A stretch of DNA of 64,000 nucleotides from Actinomycetes bacterium (lineage in GTDB: Bacteria; Actinomycetota; Actinomycetes; Mycobacteriales; Mycobacteriaceae): assembly GCA_023404955.1 (NCBI GenBank), contig JAEXZY010000034.1:1-64000 (forward strand), given 5' to 3'. A program made the position numbers and the translations under genes. The first letter of the stretch is position 1, and each line of letters opens with the position of its first letter. Positions 42,717 through 51,475 of the stretch are shown here, piece by piece. Below the pieces are notes generated by a model. The model was given only the letters and a program-made list of their open reading frames with translations, was not told the origin of the DNA and ran no database searches.

Positions 42717-44120
42717 CTACAACCGACTGGCGGCCAGCACCTCGCATAACGCCGAGACCGCCCCATCGAAGGCATGTTCCGGTGGTGCGGCGTATCCGAC
42801 GACGATGCCGTCGCGCTCGTCCAGGTCCGCGTCGGGGTGCCGCAGGATCGACAGACCGGTCAATGCGATCCCGGCCTCCCCCGCGCGGCGCATCACCTCG
42901 GCCTCGGTGCCAGCGGGCAGCGTCACCAGCAGGTTGAGTCCGGCCGCCATTCCGACCGTGTCCACGTCGAATGGTGTCAGCGCCCGTACAAGAGCGTCCC
43001 TGCGCCGTCGGTATCGTCCCCGCATGCGCCGGATGTGGCGATCGTAGTACCCGCGCGCGATGAAATCGGCGAGGGTGAGCTGATTGATCACGTCGACAGA
43101 GAACTGTTGTCCCCCAGCGGCTTCGACGACCGGATCCACCAGGCTGTCGGGCAGAGCGAGCCACCCCAGCCGCAGCGCCGGTGACAGGCTCTTGCTGACC
43201 GACCCGAGGTAGACCACCCGACCGGGGTCCAATGCCTGCAGCGCGCCGACAGGTTGGCGGTCGAAGCGGAACTCCCCGTCGTAGTCGTCGTCGAGGACGA
43301 AACGGGATGTGCGACGGGCCCATTCGACCACCGCGGTGCGCCGTGACGGGTGCAGCGGCATCCCGAGCGGATTGTGGTGCGCCGGTGTCAGCAGCACCCC
43401 GGCCACGTCCAGACCCTCCAGTTCCTCGACGACGGCGCCGTGGTCGTCGACCCCGATCGGCACCGTGGACCCGCCCACTGCCGCGATCGCGTCGCGGAAC
43501 AGATGCAACCCGTACGCCTCGACGGCGATAGGCCCGCCCAGAACGCGGGCCAACAGCTCCACGCCCTGGCGGACCCCGGCGCAGATGACGATCGACTCAG
43601 GTGAGGTCCGGACACCGCGTGCCCGGGCCAGGTAATCAGCCAGCGCAGAACGCAATTCGATACGTCCTCGCGGATCGCCCATGTGCAGCGCGTCGTTCGG
43701 AGCGGCGGTCAGCGCGCGACGTGTGCAGGCGATCCACTCGTTGCGCGGGAACTCCGACACATCGGGCGACCCGGGCATCAGATTGTGCACCGGGGTCACC
43801 GACCGTCCGCGAGGCCGGGTACGGGTCGACGGCTGGGCCGTGTTCAGCACCCAGGTGCCCGCTCCCTGGCGGGAGCCGAACCACCCTTCGGCGACGAGTT
43901 CGGCGTACGCGTCGGCGACGGTGTTGCGCGCCAGTCCGAGATCGGCGGCCAACGTGCGCGATGCCGGCAGCACGGTGCCCGGCGGCAGCCGCCCGGACCG
44001 CGCCGCGTCCCGCAGCGCAGCGATCACCGTCTCCTTGGCTCCGCGTGCACCGGGGATCAGCGCGTCCCGCAGCTCGAGGTGAAGATCTCGCGCACCGGAA
44101 TTGGCCCATGAAACCATCAC
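42717..44120 (-). CDS. MocR-type GntR/aminotransferase-fusion transcriptional regulator
   Basis: The product is 467 residues. An N-terminal GntR winged helix (about residues 15-85: LPASRTLAADLGLARNTVAD) is fused to a class I aminotransferase-like domain (about 120-460). The aminotransferase domain keeps the PLP Lys in YLGSVSKSLSPALRLGW, and FVLDDDYDGEFRF with TPAHHNPLGMP. This architecture is the MocR/PdxR class, sensing PLP or amines. Starts are GTG 44120 or ATG 44117. It diverges by 46 nt from the AhpD-like gene, its likely target. The intergenic region holds an 8-bp palindrome TCAATTGA at 44121-44128. Confidence 0.92.
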   Translation of the reverse strand: MMVSWANSGARDLHLELRDALIPGARGAKETVIAALRDAARSGRLPPGTVLPASRTLAADLGLARNTVADAYAELVAEGWFGSRQGAGTWVLNTAQPSTRTRPRGRSVTPVHNLMPGSPDVSEFPRNEWIACTRRALTAAPNDALHMGDPRGRIELRSALADYLARARGVRTSPESIVICAGVRQGVELLARVLGGPIAVEAYGLHLFRDAIAAVGGSTVPIGVDDHGAVVEELEGLDVAGVLLTPAHHNPLGMPLHPSRRTAVVEWARRTSRFVLDDDYDGEFRFDRQPVGALQALDPGRVVYLGSVSKSLSPALRLGWLALPDSLVDPVVEAAGGQQFSVDVINQLTLADFIARGYYDRHIRRMRGRYRRRRDALVRALTPFDVDTVGMAAGLNLLVTLPAGTEAEVMRRAGEAGIALTGLSILRHPDADLDERDGIVVGYAAPPEHAFDGAVSALCEVLAASRL

Positions 44121-44166
44121 TCAATTGAACCACCGAGGCGGGTCTTTTCGGCCTAGCGTCGAAGCC

Positions 44167-44625
44167 ATGACGCAGACACTGACCGGACCCAGATTCCCGA
44201 TCTACAAGAGCTCTCCCGAGCTCTACGAGGCGATGATGGCGCTGTCCACCGCGGCGGCCAAGGACGTCGAACCGGAGCTCGGCGAGCTCATCAAGATCCG
44301 CGCCTCGCAGATGAACCGGTGCGCGTTCTGCCTCGACATGCACACCCGTGACGCGCGCAAGATCGGCGTGAGCGAACAGAAGCTCGATGTCCTCGCAGCG
44401 TGGACCGAGGCCGGCGATCTCTTCACCGAACGCGAACAGGCCGCGCTCGCGATCACCGAATCCCTCACTGTCCTCGGCGATCACGGCGTCCCCCAAGACG
44501 TCTACGCCCGCGCCGCGGACGCCTTCACACAGCGTGAACTCGGACAGGTCATCGCCATGGCCGTCACCATCAACGCCTGGAACCGGATCAACGCCGCGGT
44601 GCAGACCCCGCCGCCGCGCCGCTGA
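44167..44625 (+). CDS. AhpD-like carboxymuconolactone decarboxylase-family protein
   Basis: The product is 152 residues. The core ELIKIRASQMNRCAFCLDMH has the CxxCxxxH redox motif of AhpD-like alkylhydroperoxidases (CMD superfamily). The region after it, ARKIGVSEQKLDVLAAW, is typical. It is probably a cytoplasmic peroxidase or thiol-redox adaptor. The ATG at 44167 gives the usual start; the reading frame is open upstream but overlaps the divergent promoter. Its placement opposite a MocR gene suggests control by that regulator. Confidence 0.9.
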   Translation: MTQTLTGPRFPIYKSSPELYEAMMALSTAAAKDVEPELGELIKIRASQMNRCAFCLDMHTRDARKIGVSEQKLDVLAAWTEAGDLFTEREQAALAITESLTVLGDHGVPQDVYARAADAFTQRELGQVIAMAVTINAWNRINAAVQTPPPRR

Positions 44626-44641
44626 GCCGGCCGACCAAGAA

Positions 44642-44656
44642 GGGGCCTTGGACCCT
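44642..44656 (+). promoter_or_regulatory. Possible DosR/DevR box upstream of PPOX gene
   Basis: GGGGCCTTGGACCCT matches the recalled DosR consensus GGGACTTNNGNCCCT at 10 of 12 specified positions (mismatches at A4 and T6). It lies 34 nt upstream of the PPOX-family ATG, within range of a hypoxia-induced promoter. The match is by eye and could be chance in GC-rich DNA. Confidence 0.4.
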
Positions 44657-44690
44657 ACGGGCCGTGGTGGCCGCCGACGAGCATGAGGGC

Positions 44691-45122
44691 ATGGAAGCGA
44701 CAACCCCCGTGACCGAGCTGTCCGACGCGCAGAGTTGGCAGCTGCTCTCCGGACTCACCCTCGGCCGACTGGTGACCACCGTCGGCGGCTGGACGGAGAT
44801 CTTCCCCGTCAACTACGTCGTGCAGCACGAGACGCTGCTGTTCCGCACCGCCGAGGGCACGAAACTGCTCTCCGCGGTGCTGAACGAGAACGTCGTGTTC
44901 GAGGCCGACGACCACAACGTCGCCGAGGGATGGAGCGTGGTGGTGCGCGGCACGGCCAAGCTGCTCGGCACATCCGCCGAGATCGCCGAAGCCGAGCGCG
45001 CGGGCCTGTATCCGTGGATCGCGACCAGCAAGCTGCGCTACGTGCGGATCACCCCGCAGGTACTCACCGGCCGACGGTTCGTCTTCGGCCCGGAGCCGGA
45101 CCACACCGCACTGGTCAGCTGA
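44691..45122 (+). CDS. PPOX-class (FMN/F420-binding split barrel) protein
   Basis: The product is 143 residues. The pattern LGRLVTTVGGWTEIFPVNYVVQHETLLFRTAEGTKL, followed by EGWSVVVRGTAKLL, is characteristic of the pyridoxamine-5-phosphate-oxidase-like flavin-binding family. Several such mycobacterial proteins belong to the DosR dormancy regulon, and a candidate DosR box precedes this gene. The ATG at 44691 is preceded by GAGGG. The enzymatic activity is not predictable from sequence. It is 65 nt downstream of the AhpD-like gene and convergent with wzm, separated by 3 nt. Confidence 0.82.
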   Translation: MEATTPVTELSDAQSWQLLSGLTLGRLVTTVGGWTEIFPVNYVVQHETLLFRTAEGTKLLSAVLNENVVFEADDHNVAEGWSVVVRGTAKLLGTSAEIAEAERAGLYPWIATSKLRYVRITPQVLTGRRFVFGPEPDHTALVS

Positions 45123-45125
45123 GCG

Positions 45126-45956
45126 TCATACCCAGTACGGCACCCGCGCGCGATACTGGCGCATCGCCAGCGCGGCGAACACCCAACCGAGCGCGGTCAG
45201 CACCAGCACCACGACCCAGTGTCGGAGCTCCTGATCCGCGCCCAGCAACGGCGCACGCACGATGTCGAGATAGTGCAGCAGCGGGTTCAATTCGACGATC
45301 TTCGCCCACTGCCCGGCTCCCTGAGCCTGCAGCGTGGACTCGTTCCAGATGATCGGCGTCATGAAGAACAGCAGCTGCACCAGGCTGTTCAGCAGCGGGC
45401 TGATGTCGCGGTAGCGGGTCGCGAGGATGCCGAAACACAGCGACACCCAGACACAGTTCAGCGCAATGAGACCCAGCGCCGGAATCACGGCGAGGTCGGT
45501 CCACGTCCACGGTTTCGGATAGATCATCGCGATGATCACGAAGATGATGATGTTGTGCGCGAACAGGATCATCTGCCGCCACACCAGGCGGTAGACATGC
45601 ACCGACAGCGGGGTCGGCAGCTGCTTGATCAGGCCCTCGTTGGCGATGAACACCTCGGCACCCTCGAGGATCGAGGCGTTGATCAGGTTCCAGATGATCA
45701 GCCCGAGCGTGACGTAGGGAAGGTGTTCGGACAGTTCGAGTTTGAACAGCTTCGAATACAGCGCGCCCATCGCGACCGCGGTCGTCCCGGTCGCGATCGT
45801 GATCCAGAACGGGCCGAGCACCGAACGCCGGTAGCGCTGCTTGATGTCCTGCCAGCCCAGGTGGAACCAGAGTTCGCGCTTGCCGAAGCCGCCGACCAGG
45901 TCGGCCCACGCCCGGCCGAAGGTCCGAGACTGCGCCGCGGCATCGGTGAACGTCAT
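45126..45956 (-). CDS. wzm: Galactan ABC exporter permease Wzm
   Basis: The product is 276 residues (Rv3783: 280). It is an ABC-2-type permease with six helices that, with Wzt, exports the lipid-linked galactan to the periplasm. The opening ELWFHLGWQDIKQRYRRSVLGPFW is the classical polysaccharide-exporter amphipathic helix. FMTPIIWNESTL is also family-like. The ATG at 45956 overlaps the glfT1 stop as ATGA. The order wzt-glfT1-wzm (transcription direction) is as in M. tuberculosis. Confidence 0.95.
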   Translation of the reverse strand: MTFTDAAAQSRTFGRAWADLVGGFGKRELWFHLGWQDIKQRYRRSVLGPFWITIATGTTAVAMGALYSKLFKLELSEHLPYVTLGLIIWNLINASILEGAEVFIANEGLIKQLPTPLSVHVYRLVWRQMILFAHNIIIFVIIAMIYPKPWTWTDLAVIPALGLIALNCVWVSLCFGILATRYRDISPLLNSLVQLLFFMTPIIWNESTLQAQGAGQWAKIVELNPLLHYLDIVRAPLLGADQELRHWVVVLVLTALGWVFAALAMRQYRARVPYWV

Positions 45957-46849
45957 CGACGTGTGAACCTCTCTCGTCGTCCCAACCGCCGCAACCGGAT
46001 CCACTCGGCGAAGCCCCGGGGATCGCGGGCCGACACCAGGAAGTACCAGCCGAAGCGCAGCCACTCCTGGGCGACGAGCCGGCGCATGCCGGGCTGTGAC
46101 TGCAGGTAGCCACGGTTGCGATAGGTGTAGAAGCGCTTGGTCTCGTTGTCGGGATACTGGGTGTGCATCCGACCACCCAGGATCGGCTTGAATTCCTCTG
46201 TCCCGCAAGGGTGCAGGTAGACCGCGTCCAGGCAGGTGCCGAACGGCAGACCCGTGCGGATCAGCCGCCGGTGCACCTCGGTCTCGTCACCGCGGATGAA
46301 CAGTCGCAGATCGGGCACGCCCACCGCCTCGATCGTCGATGCGCGGAACAGGGCGCCGTTGAACAGCGAGGCGATGCCGGGCAGCAGGTCTCCGCTTCCG
46401 TCGGTGCGCAATTCACTGGCCAGGCGGCGCCAGGTCAGCCCCCGGCGCAGCGGGAAGGCCAGCCGTTCGGGATGCTCGAGGTTGCACACCATCGGTGACA
46501 CCTCGGCCAGTCCGTGGCGTTCGGCGCACCGCAGCAGGGTCTGTAGCACTTCGCTGTTCTGGGGCCGGCCGTCGTCGTCGGCCAGCCACACCCAGTCCGC
46601 GCCGAGTGCCAGCGCGTGCAGCATGCCGAGCGCGAACCCGCCGGCTCCGCCGAGGTTGCGTCGGGAGCCGAGGTAGGTGGTCGGAATCGGTTGTCCGGCA
46701 ACGATGTCGCGGACCCGATCATCGGCATCGTTGTCGACGACGATCAGGTGATCGGGACGCCGGCTCTGCGCCGCCACGATGTCGAGGGACTTCGCGAGCT
46801 CGTCGGGGCGCCGATGGGTGACCACGACCGCGCATATGGACTCAGCCAC
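45953..46849 (-). CDS. glfT1: Galactofuranosyltransferase GlfT1
   Basis: The product is 298 residues (Rv3782: 304). This GT2 enzyme adds the first two galactofuranose units to decaprenyl-PP-GlcNAc-Rha before GlfT2. It shows the N-terminal VVVTHRRPDELAKSL and VVDNDADD, NLGGAGGFALGML, then WVWLADDDGRPQNSEV with the metal-binding Asp triad, and FIRGDETEVHRRL carrying the likely catalytic acid. The GTG start overlaps the wzt stop by 8 nt. Confidence 0.95.
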   Translation of the reverse strand: MAESICAVVVTHRRPDELAKSLDIVAAQSRRPDHLIVVDNDADDRVRDIVAGQPIPTTYLGSRRNLGGAGGFALGMLHALALGADWVWLADDDGRPQNSEVLQTLLRCAERHGLAEVSPMVCNLEHPERLAFPLRRGLTWRRLASELRTDGSGDLLPGIASLFNGALFRASTIEAVGVPDLRLFIRGDETEVHRRLIRTGLPFGTCLDAVYLHPCGTEEFKPILGGRMHTQYPDNETKRFYTYRNRGYLQSQPGMRRLVAQEWLRFGWYFLVSARDPRGFAEWIRLRRLGRRERFTRR

Positions 46850-47651
46850 GCGCGGTCTCCTCGAGGACCTCCCGCACGTGCCGCGCGGCGTCCTCGCCCT
46901 CGTAGGCCCGCACGACGTCCTCGATGCCGCCTTCCATCTTGACGGTGCCGTGGTCGATCCACATCGCGGTGTTGCACAACCGGGCCAGGAACTCGTTGGA
47001 ATGGCTGGCGAAGACCAGGATTCCCGACCGGGCCACCAGATCGGCCAGCCGGGTCTGCGCCTTGCGCAGGAAGTCGGCGTCCACGGCGCCGATCCCCTCG
47101 TCGAGGAGCAGGATCTCCGGGTCGATGCTCGTCACCACACCCATCGCCAACCGCACGCGCATACCGGTCGAGTACGTCCGCAACGGCATCGACAGATAGT
47201 CGCCCAGTTCGGTGAAGTCGGCGATCTCGTCGACCTTGGCCAGCATCTGCTTGCGCGTCTGCCCGAGAAAGAGCCCCCGGATGATGATGTTCTCGAAACC
47301 GGAGATCTCGGGGTCCATGCCGACCCCCAGGTCGAACACCGGCGCCACGCGGCCCTGCACGGTCGCCACCCCGCGAGTGGGTTCGTAGATACCGGAGAGC
47401 AGGCGCAGCAACGTCGACTTGCCGGCACCGTTGTGGCCGACGAGGCCCACCCGGTCGCCCATCTTCAACGACATCGTGATGTCGCGCAGCGCCTCGATCA
47501 CGACGACGTTGGACTCGTTGCGCCCGATCGCGCCGCCGGCCTTGCCGAGGAACGCCTTCTTCAGCGAGCGTGTCTTGGCGTCGAAGATCGGAAACTCCAC
47601 CCACGCATTGCGCGTCTCGATGAACGGTTCCGACGAGTGGGGACTGCTCAC
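46842..47651 (-). CDS. wzt: Galactan ABC exporter ATPase Wzt
   Basis: The product is 269 residues and the ortholog of Rv3781 by position and family. The nucleotide-binding domain has Walker A GHNGAGKST, the signature TYSTGMRVRLAMG, Walker B EILLLDEGIGAVD and the switch His in FASHSNEF. An N-terminal polypeptide (residues 1-45) precedes it, as in the polysaccharide-exporter class. No C-terminal carbohydrate-binding domain is present. GTG start at 47651 lies 7 nt after the bpa stop, so it is likely co-transcribed with it. Confidence 0.95.
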   Translation of the reverse strand: MSSPHSSEPFIETRNAWVEFPIFDAKTRSLKKAFLGKAGGAIGRNESNVVVIEALRDITMSLKMGDRVGLVGHNGAGKSTLLRLLSGIYEPTRGVATVQGRVAPVFDLGVGMDPEISGFENIIIRGLFLGQTRKQMLAKVDEIADFTELGDYLSMPLRTYSTGMRVRLAMGVVTSIDPEILLLDEGIGAVDADFLRKAQTRLADLVARSGILVFASHSNEFLARLCNTAMWIDHGTVKMEGGIEDVVRAYEGEDAARHVREVLEETARG

Positions 47652-47658
47652 CGAGTTC

Positions 47659-48165
47659 TCACAGGTACTGGCCGGTGCCGGGATGGCCCGGGCCGCCGCG
47701 TTGTCCCGGAATGCTCACACCGGGCGGCAGCGCACCCTGGCGCATCTGCTCGAGCTGCTGACGAGCGGCCATCTGCTGGGCGAACAGCGCGGTCTGGATG
47801 CCGTGGAACAGCCCCTCCAGCCAGCCCACCAGCTGCGCCTGAGCGATGCGCAGTTCGGAATCCGACGGCACCGCGTCCTCGGTGAACGGCAGCGTGAGCC
47901 GCTCGAGCTCGGCGCGCAGCTCCGGCGCGAGGCCGTCTTCGAGCTCGCTGATGCTGGTGCGGTGGATGTCGCGCAACCGGCCGCGGCTGGCCTCGTCGAG
48001 GGGGGCGGCGCGGACCTCCTCGAGCAGCTGCTTGATCATCGTGCCGATCCGCATGACCTTGGCGGGCTGCTCGACCAGGTCGGTCAGCGACTTCCCGTCG
48101 GAGCCCTGCTCTGCGTCGGAGGTTCCGTCGCCGATGATCTCGATGTTGTCGTCGTCCGAAGTCAT
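47659..48165 (-). CDS. bpa: Bacterial proteasome activator Bpa (PafE)
   Basis: The product is 168 residues (Rv3780 ortholog). It forms a dodecameric ring that docks on the 20S proteasome and supports ATP-independent degradation of unstructured proteins. Acidic N-terminal region, an all-helical core (KVMRIGTMIKQLLEEV through QTALFAQQMAARQQLEQM), and a Gly/Pro-rich tail end in GQYL, the C-terminal docking motif that opens the proteasome gate. All four terminal residues are intact. It sits at the head of the wzt-glfT1-wzm operon, 7 nt before wzt. Confidence 0.95.
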   Translation of the reverse strand: MTSDDDNIEIIGDGTSDAEQGSDGKSLTDLVEQPAKVMRIGTMIKQLLEEVRAAPLDEASRGRLRDIHRTSISELEDGLAPELRAELERLTLPFTEDAVPSDSELRIAQAQLVGWLEGLFHGIQTALFAQQMAARQQLEQMRQGALPPGVSIPGQRGGPGHPGTGQYL

Positions 48166-48193
48166 GGTCTAAGAGTGCCCCAGCGTCGCGTCG

Positions 48194-50140
48194 TCATTCC
48201 GGTCGGGCTCCGCGCCACTGATAGATGCGCGTCTCGCCGTTGTCGTAGATCTTCTCCCACGAACGGGATTTGTCCAGCGACGCCAGACCGTCGGGGATCA
48301 CGAACCCCCGCACCACCGGCGTGCTCACGAGAAGGTAGCGGATGTTCAGCGCTTTCACCGCCTCGGCCACCCGAGGATCGGTGTCCGCGTCGTCGGCGTA
48401 GGCCCAGATGACGAACCGGTGGTAGCCCGGGCCCTGCTGCACCGGGTAGTCGTAGTGCGTCCAGAGCGGGTGAAGGTCGGTGATGGCGTACATCCAGGCG
48501 GTGCCGTCGGTGTTGGCGTTGGCGATCAGCGTGTCGCGTGCCCCCGGCAGGGTCGCCAGATGGGCGAAGGCCTCGAGGTCTTTGCCGTCGATGATCACCG
48601 AGTCGTACTTCTCGCCGAACAGGAACTCGTGCCGCGGTAGATAGTGCACCGCCGAGACGACGGCGGCCACCGCCAGGACCGCGGCGACCGCGGTGTGCCG
48701 CACCCGCGCCGACACCGCCGGGAGACGTTCCGCGAGCCAGCACGCGCCGGTCGTCGCCGCGATTCCGGCGAGTGCGCTCAGCAGCAGGGTGATCACCGCC
48801 GACAGGCGGCGCGGGTCGCTGTAGAACAGGTCGCTGAACTGGCCGACGGCGGCACCCACGGGACCGCCGAACGGCGCCGAGGAGTGCACGATCGCGACGA
48901 CCAGCAGCAGCCACACCGGAACGGGCCACCACACTCGCCGCAGCACGATCAGAACGCCACCGGCTGCCGCCAGCACGATCAGCCACCACTGGATCGGGAA
49001 GTCGTTGAGGTGGCGGGTGTGCTGGACGACGGCGTCGAACAGCGCCCGCTTCCTGCCCTGATGGGTGACGAACGAGTGGCCCTCGATGATCTCGGCCTGC
49101 TGCAGTACGCCCAGGAACTGGGGGAGTAGCAGCGCCACCGAGGGCGCACCGACGGCGACCAGGGTGGTGAGGTCGGCGAGCCGGCCACGGACGGGTGAGC
49201 GCAGCACGTCGACCAGCCACCACGCGGCCACCAGCAGGACCGCGACCACCCCACCGGTGATGTGCACCGAGAACACTCCCACCACGGCCAGCACTGCCAA
49301 CGGGATGCGGTCGCGGTGCGCCAGCGTGGCGGTGACGAGCACGAACACCGGTATGGCGATTCCATAGGCGGCGAGGTTGGGGATCGACGCGGTGTCGAAC
49401 TCGACGTACGGGACGGCGGTGAACGATGCGGCCAGTACCGCCGAGGCGGCGGACGCAGCGAACGTAGGCCAGGGCGCCGCCCACCGGTGCATGAGCTGCC
49501 ACGTCAACATCGCCGCGCTCGCGGGGAAAAGCCAGGAGGACACCGCGACGGAGACCACCGTGTACGCCGTCGCCGGTGCGGCCCCGGCCACCTGGGCGAA
49601 CACGGCGGCCAGCGCGTGGAAGGCGGACGGGTAGTACAGCGCCTCGGAGGTCTCGACGTTGCGTAGTTCGCCCATGTGGGTGGGCGAGGCCTGGCCGGTG
49701 TCGAGGATGAACCGGATGGTGTTGGCATGCCAGACCGCATCCCAGGTGCTGGGAATCGACTGCCAGTTCCCCAGACCGCGCGCGGCGGCGACCCAGATAA
49801 GGACCGCACCCAGGACGACGCCGCCGCCGGCCAGCAGTGCCGCGCCGCGGGGCGGACGTGGTCGCTCGAGAATCTCGGGACCCGACCAGATGCGCCGGGG
49901 CAGTACCCGCAAACCCGCGATCACGCCGGTGACGACGGCGAGGGTGAGCAGTGCGGTGCCCGCATTCCACGGCACTCCGAGCGCGCCGAACGGCACGATC
50001 GCCATGGCCACGGCGCCGTAGGTCAGGGCCGGGCCGACGGCCACAGCAGCCTGCCAGCGCAGCCCGCCGCACCGCGCGATGATTGCCCCGGGGACCACCA
50101 GCAACGCCCACGCAACTAGCACTCCGTACCCGAGGCTCAC
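48194..50140 (-). CDS. GT-C-type membrane glycosyltransferase-like protein (Rv3779 ortholog)
   Basis: The product is 648 residues starting at GTG 50140. About 12 transmembrane helices alternate with loops, and a soluble C-terminal domain follows from about residue 520 (DGKDLEAFAHLATLPGA). The first periplasmic loop has the GT-C-like acidic motif IPSTWDAVWHANTIRFIL. In M. tuberculosis the ortholog has been proposed to transfer galactosamine to arabinogalactan. Galactosamine decoration is reported mainly in slow growers, so the role here is uncertain. It diverges from the Rv3778c ortholog across 132 nt. A longer N-terminal open frame exists (to 50209) but is not needed. Confidence 0.85.
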   Translation of the reverse strand: MSLGYGVLVAWALLVVPGAIIARCGGLRWQAAVAVGPALTYGAVAMAIVPFGALGVPWNAGTALLTLAVVTGVIAGLRVLPRRIWSGPEILERPRPPRGAALLAGGGVVLGAVLIWVAAARGLGNWQSIPSTWDAVWHANTIRFILDTGQASPTHMGELRNVETSEALYYPSAFHALAAVFAQVAGAAPATAYTVVSVAVSSWLFPASAAMLTWQLMHRWAAPWPTFAASAASAVLAASFTAVPYVEFDTASIPNLAAYGIAIPVFVLVTATLAHRDRIPLAVLAVVGVFSVHITGGVVAVLLVAAWWLVDVLRSPVRGRLADLTTLVAVGAPSVALLLPQFLGVLQQAEIIEGHSFVTHQGRKRALFDAVVQHTRHLNDFPIQWWLIVLAAAGGVLIVLRRVWWPVPVWLLLVVAIVHSSAPFGGPVGAAVGQFSDLFYSDPRRLSAVITLLLSALAGIAATTGACWLAERLPAVSARVRHTAVAAVLAVAAVVSAVHYLPRHEFLFGEKYDSVIIDGKDLEAFAHLATLPGARDTLIANANTDGTAWMYAITDLHPLWTHYDYPVQQGPGYHRFVIWAYADDADTDPRVAEAVKALNIRYLLVSTPVVRGFVIPDGLASLDKSRSWEKIYDNGETRIYQWRGARPE

Positions 50141-50272
50141 TGGACTAGTATGGCTGCCCAGATGACCCGTACCGGCCACGGCATGGGCAGCACGAGCGAA
50201 GTCGGGCAATCGCTCACCGTCCGCGATGCGGCGGTACGGCGTGGTTCCCTTGACGCACTAAGGTGGGCTGAC

Positions 50273-51469
50273 ATGGCATACGACGTCGCCCGGGTGCGGG
50301 GTCTGCACCCGTCGTTGGGCGATGGCTGGGTGCACCTCGATGCCCAGCACGGCATGCTGCTGCCCGATACCGTCAGCCGCGCCGTGTCCACCGCTTTCCG
50401 TGGCTCGATGCCGACGGTGGCCAGTGCACACCCGTCGTCGCGGCGCAGCGCGGCCGTGCTGGCGGCGGCCCGCCAGGCGGTGGCTGACCTGGTCAACGCC
50501 GACCCGGCCGGAGTGGTGCTGGGCGCCGACCGCGCGGTGCTTCTGACCTCGCTCGCCGATGCCGCATCGGGCCGCGTCGGGCTCGGGTACGAGGTGGTGG
50601 TGTCGCGGCTCGACGACGAGGCCAACATCGCGCCGTGGCTGCGCGCGGCGAACCGCTACGGCGCCCAGGTCAAGTGGGCCGAGGTGGACATCGAGACCGG
50701 GGAACTGCCGACGTGGCAGTGGGAGGGCCTGGTGAACCGGGCCACCCGGCTGGTCGCATTGACCTCAGCGTCAACGACTTTGGGTACCGTCACCGAGCTG
50801 CGCGAGGTGACCAAACTGGTGCACGAGGTCGGCGGCCTCGTCGTCGTCGACCACTCCGCCGCCGCGCCCTACCGCCTGATCGACATCGACGAGGTGGAGG
50901 CCGACGTGGTGGCGCTCAACGCGCTCGCCTGGGGTGGGCCGCCCGTCGGCGCGCTCGTGTTCCGCGACCCCTCGCTCATCGACGCATTCGGGTCGGTGTC
51001 GCTGGATCCGGAGGCGACCGGTCCGGCTCGGCTGGAGCTGGGATCGCACCAGTTCGGCTATCTTGCCGGCCTGGTGGCCAGCATCGAATATCTTGCCGGA
51101 CTTGAGGACTCGGCGCAGGGCGGCCGTCGAGAGCGGTTGGCGGTGTCGATGAGATCCGTCTCCGGCTATCTCGATGGTCTCTTCGACTACCTGCTGTCCT
51201 CGCTGCGGGTGCTGCCCACGGTGATCGTGATCGGGAGCCCCGAGGAGCGCATCCCGGTGCTGAGCTTCGCCGTCGAGAACGTGCCCGCCGAGCGGGTGGT
51301 TCAGCGGCTCGCCGACAACGGCATCCTCGCGATCGCGAACGCGAACTCCCGCGTGCTCGACGTCATCGGCGTGAACGACGTGGGTGGCGCGGTGACGATC
51401 GGGCTGGCGCACTACAGCACGGCCGCCGAGGTCGATCAGCTGGTGCGGGCGCTGGCCTCGCTCGGCTGA
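50273..51469 (+). CDS. Class V aminotransferase-fold protein apparently lacking its PLP lysine (Rv3778c ortholog)
   Basis: The product is 398 residues, equal to the recalled Rv3778c length. The fold is recognisable from MPTVASAHPSSRRSA, GLVVVDHSAAAPYRLIDID (the conserved Asp region) and the closing helix region. Where class V enzymes have the SxHK motif binding PLP, the sequence reads DVVALNALAWGGPPVGAL: Leu218 and Ala219 (codons 50924-50929) replace the expected His-Lys. It is therefore likely a non-canonical or non-catalytic homolog. This rests on an eye alignment. AAGGTGG is the ribosome binding site before the ATG at 50273. Confidence 0.85.
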   Translation: MAYDVARVRGLHPSLGDGWVHLDAQHGMLLPDTVSRAVSTAFRGSMPTVASAHPSSRRSAAVLAAARQAVADLVNADPAGVVLGADRAVLLTSLADAASGRVGLGYEVVVSRLDDEANIAPWLRAANRYGAQVKWAEVDIETGELPTWQWEGLVNRATRLVALTSASTTLGTVTELREVTKLVHEVGGLVVVDHSAAAPYRLIDIDEVEADVVALNALAWGGPPVGALVFRDPSLIDAFGSVSLDPEATGPARLELGSHQFGYLAGLVASIEYLAGLEDSAQGGRRERLAVSMRSVSGYLDGLFDYLLSSLRVLPTVIVIGSPEERIPVLSFAVENVPAERVVQRLADNGILAIANANSRVLDVIGVNDVGGAVTIGLAHYSTAAEVDQLVRALASLG

Positions 51470-51475
51470 GCAGCC

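Noticed and set aside
48194..50209. N-terminally extended Rv3779-like protein starting at 50209
   Set aside because: The extra 23 residues would overlap the divergent control region and add a polar tail before the first helix; GTG 50140 fits the family length better.
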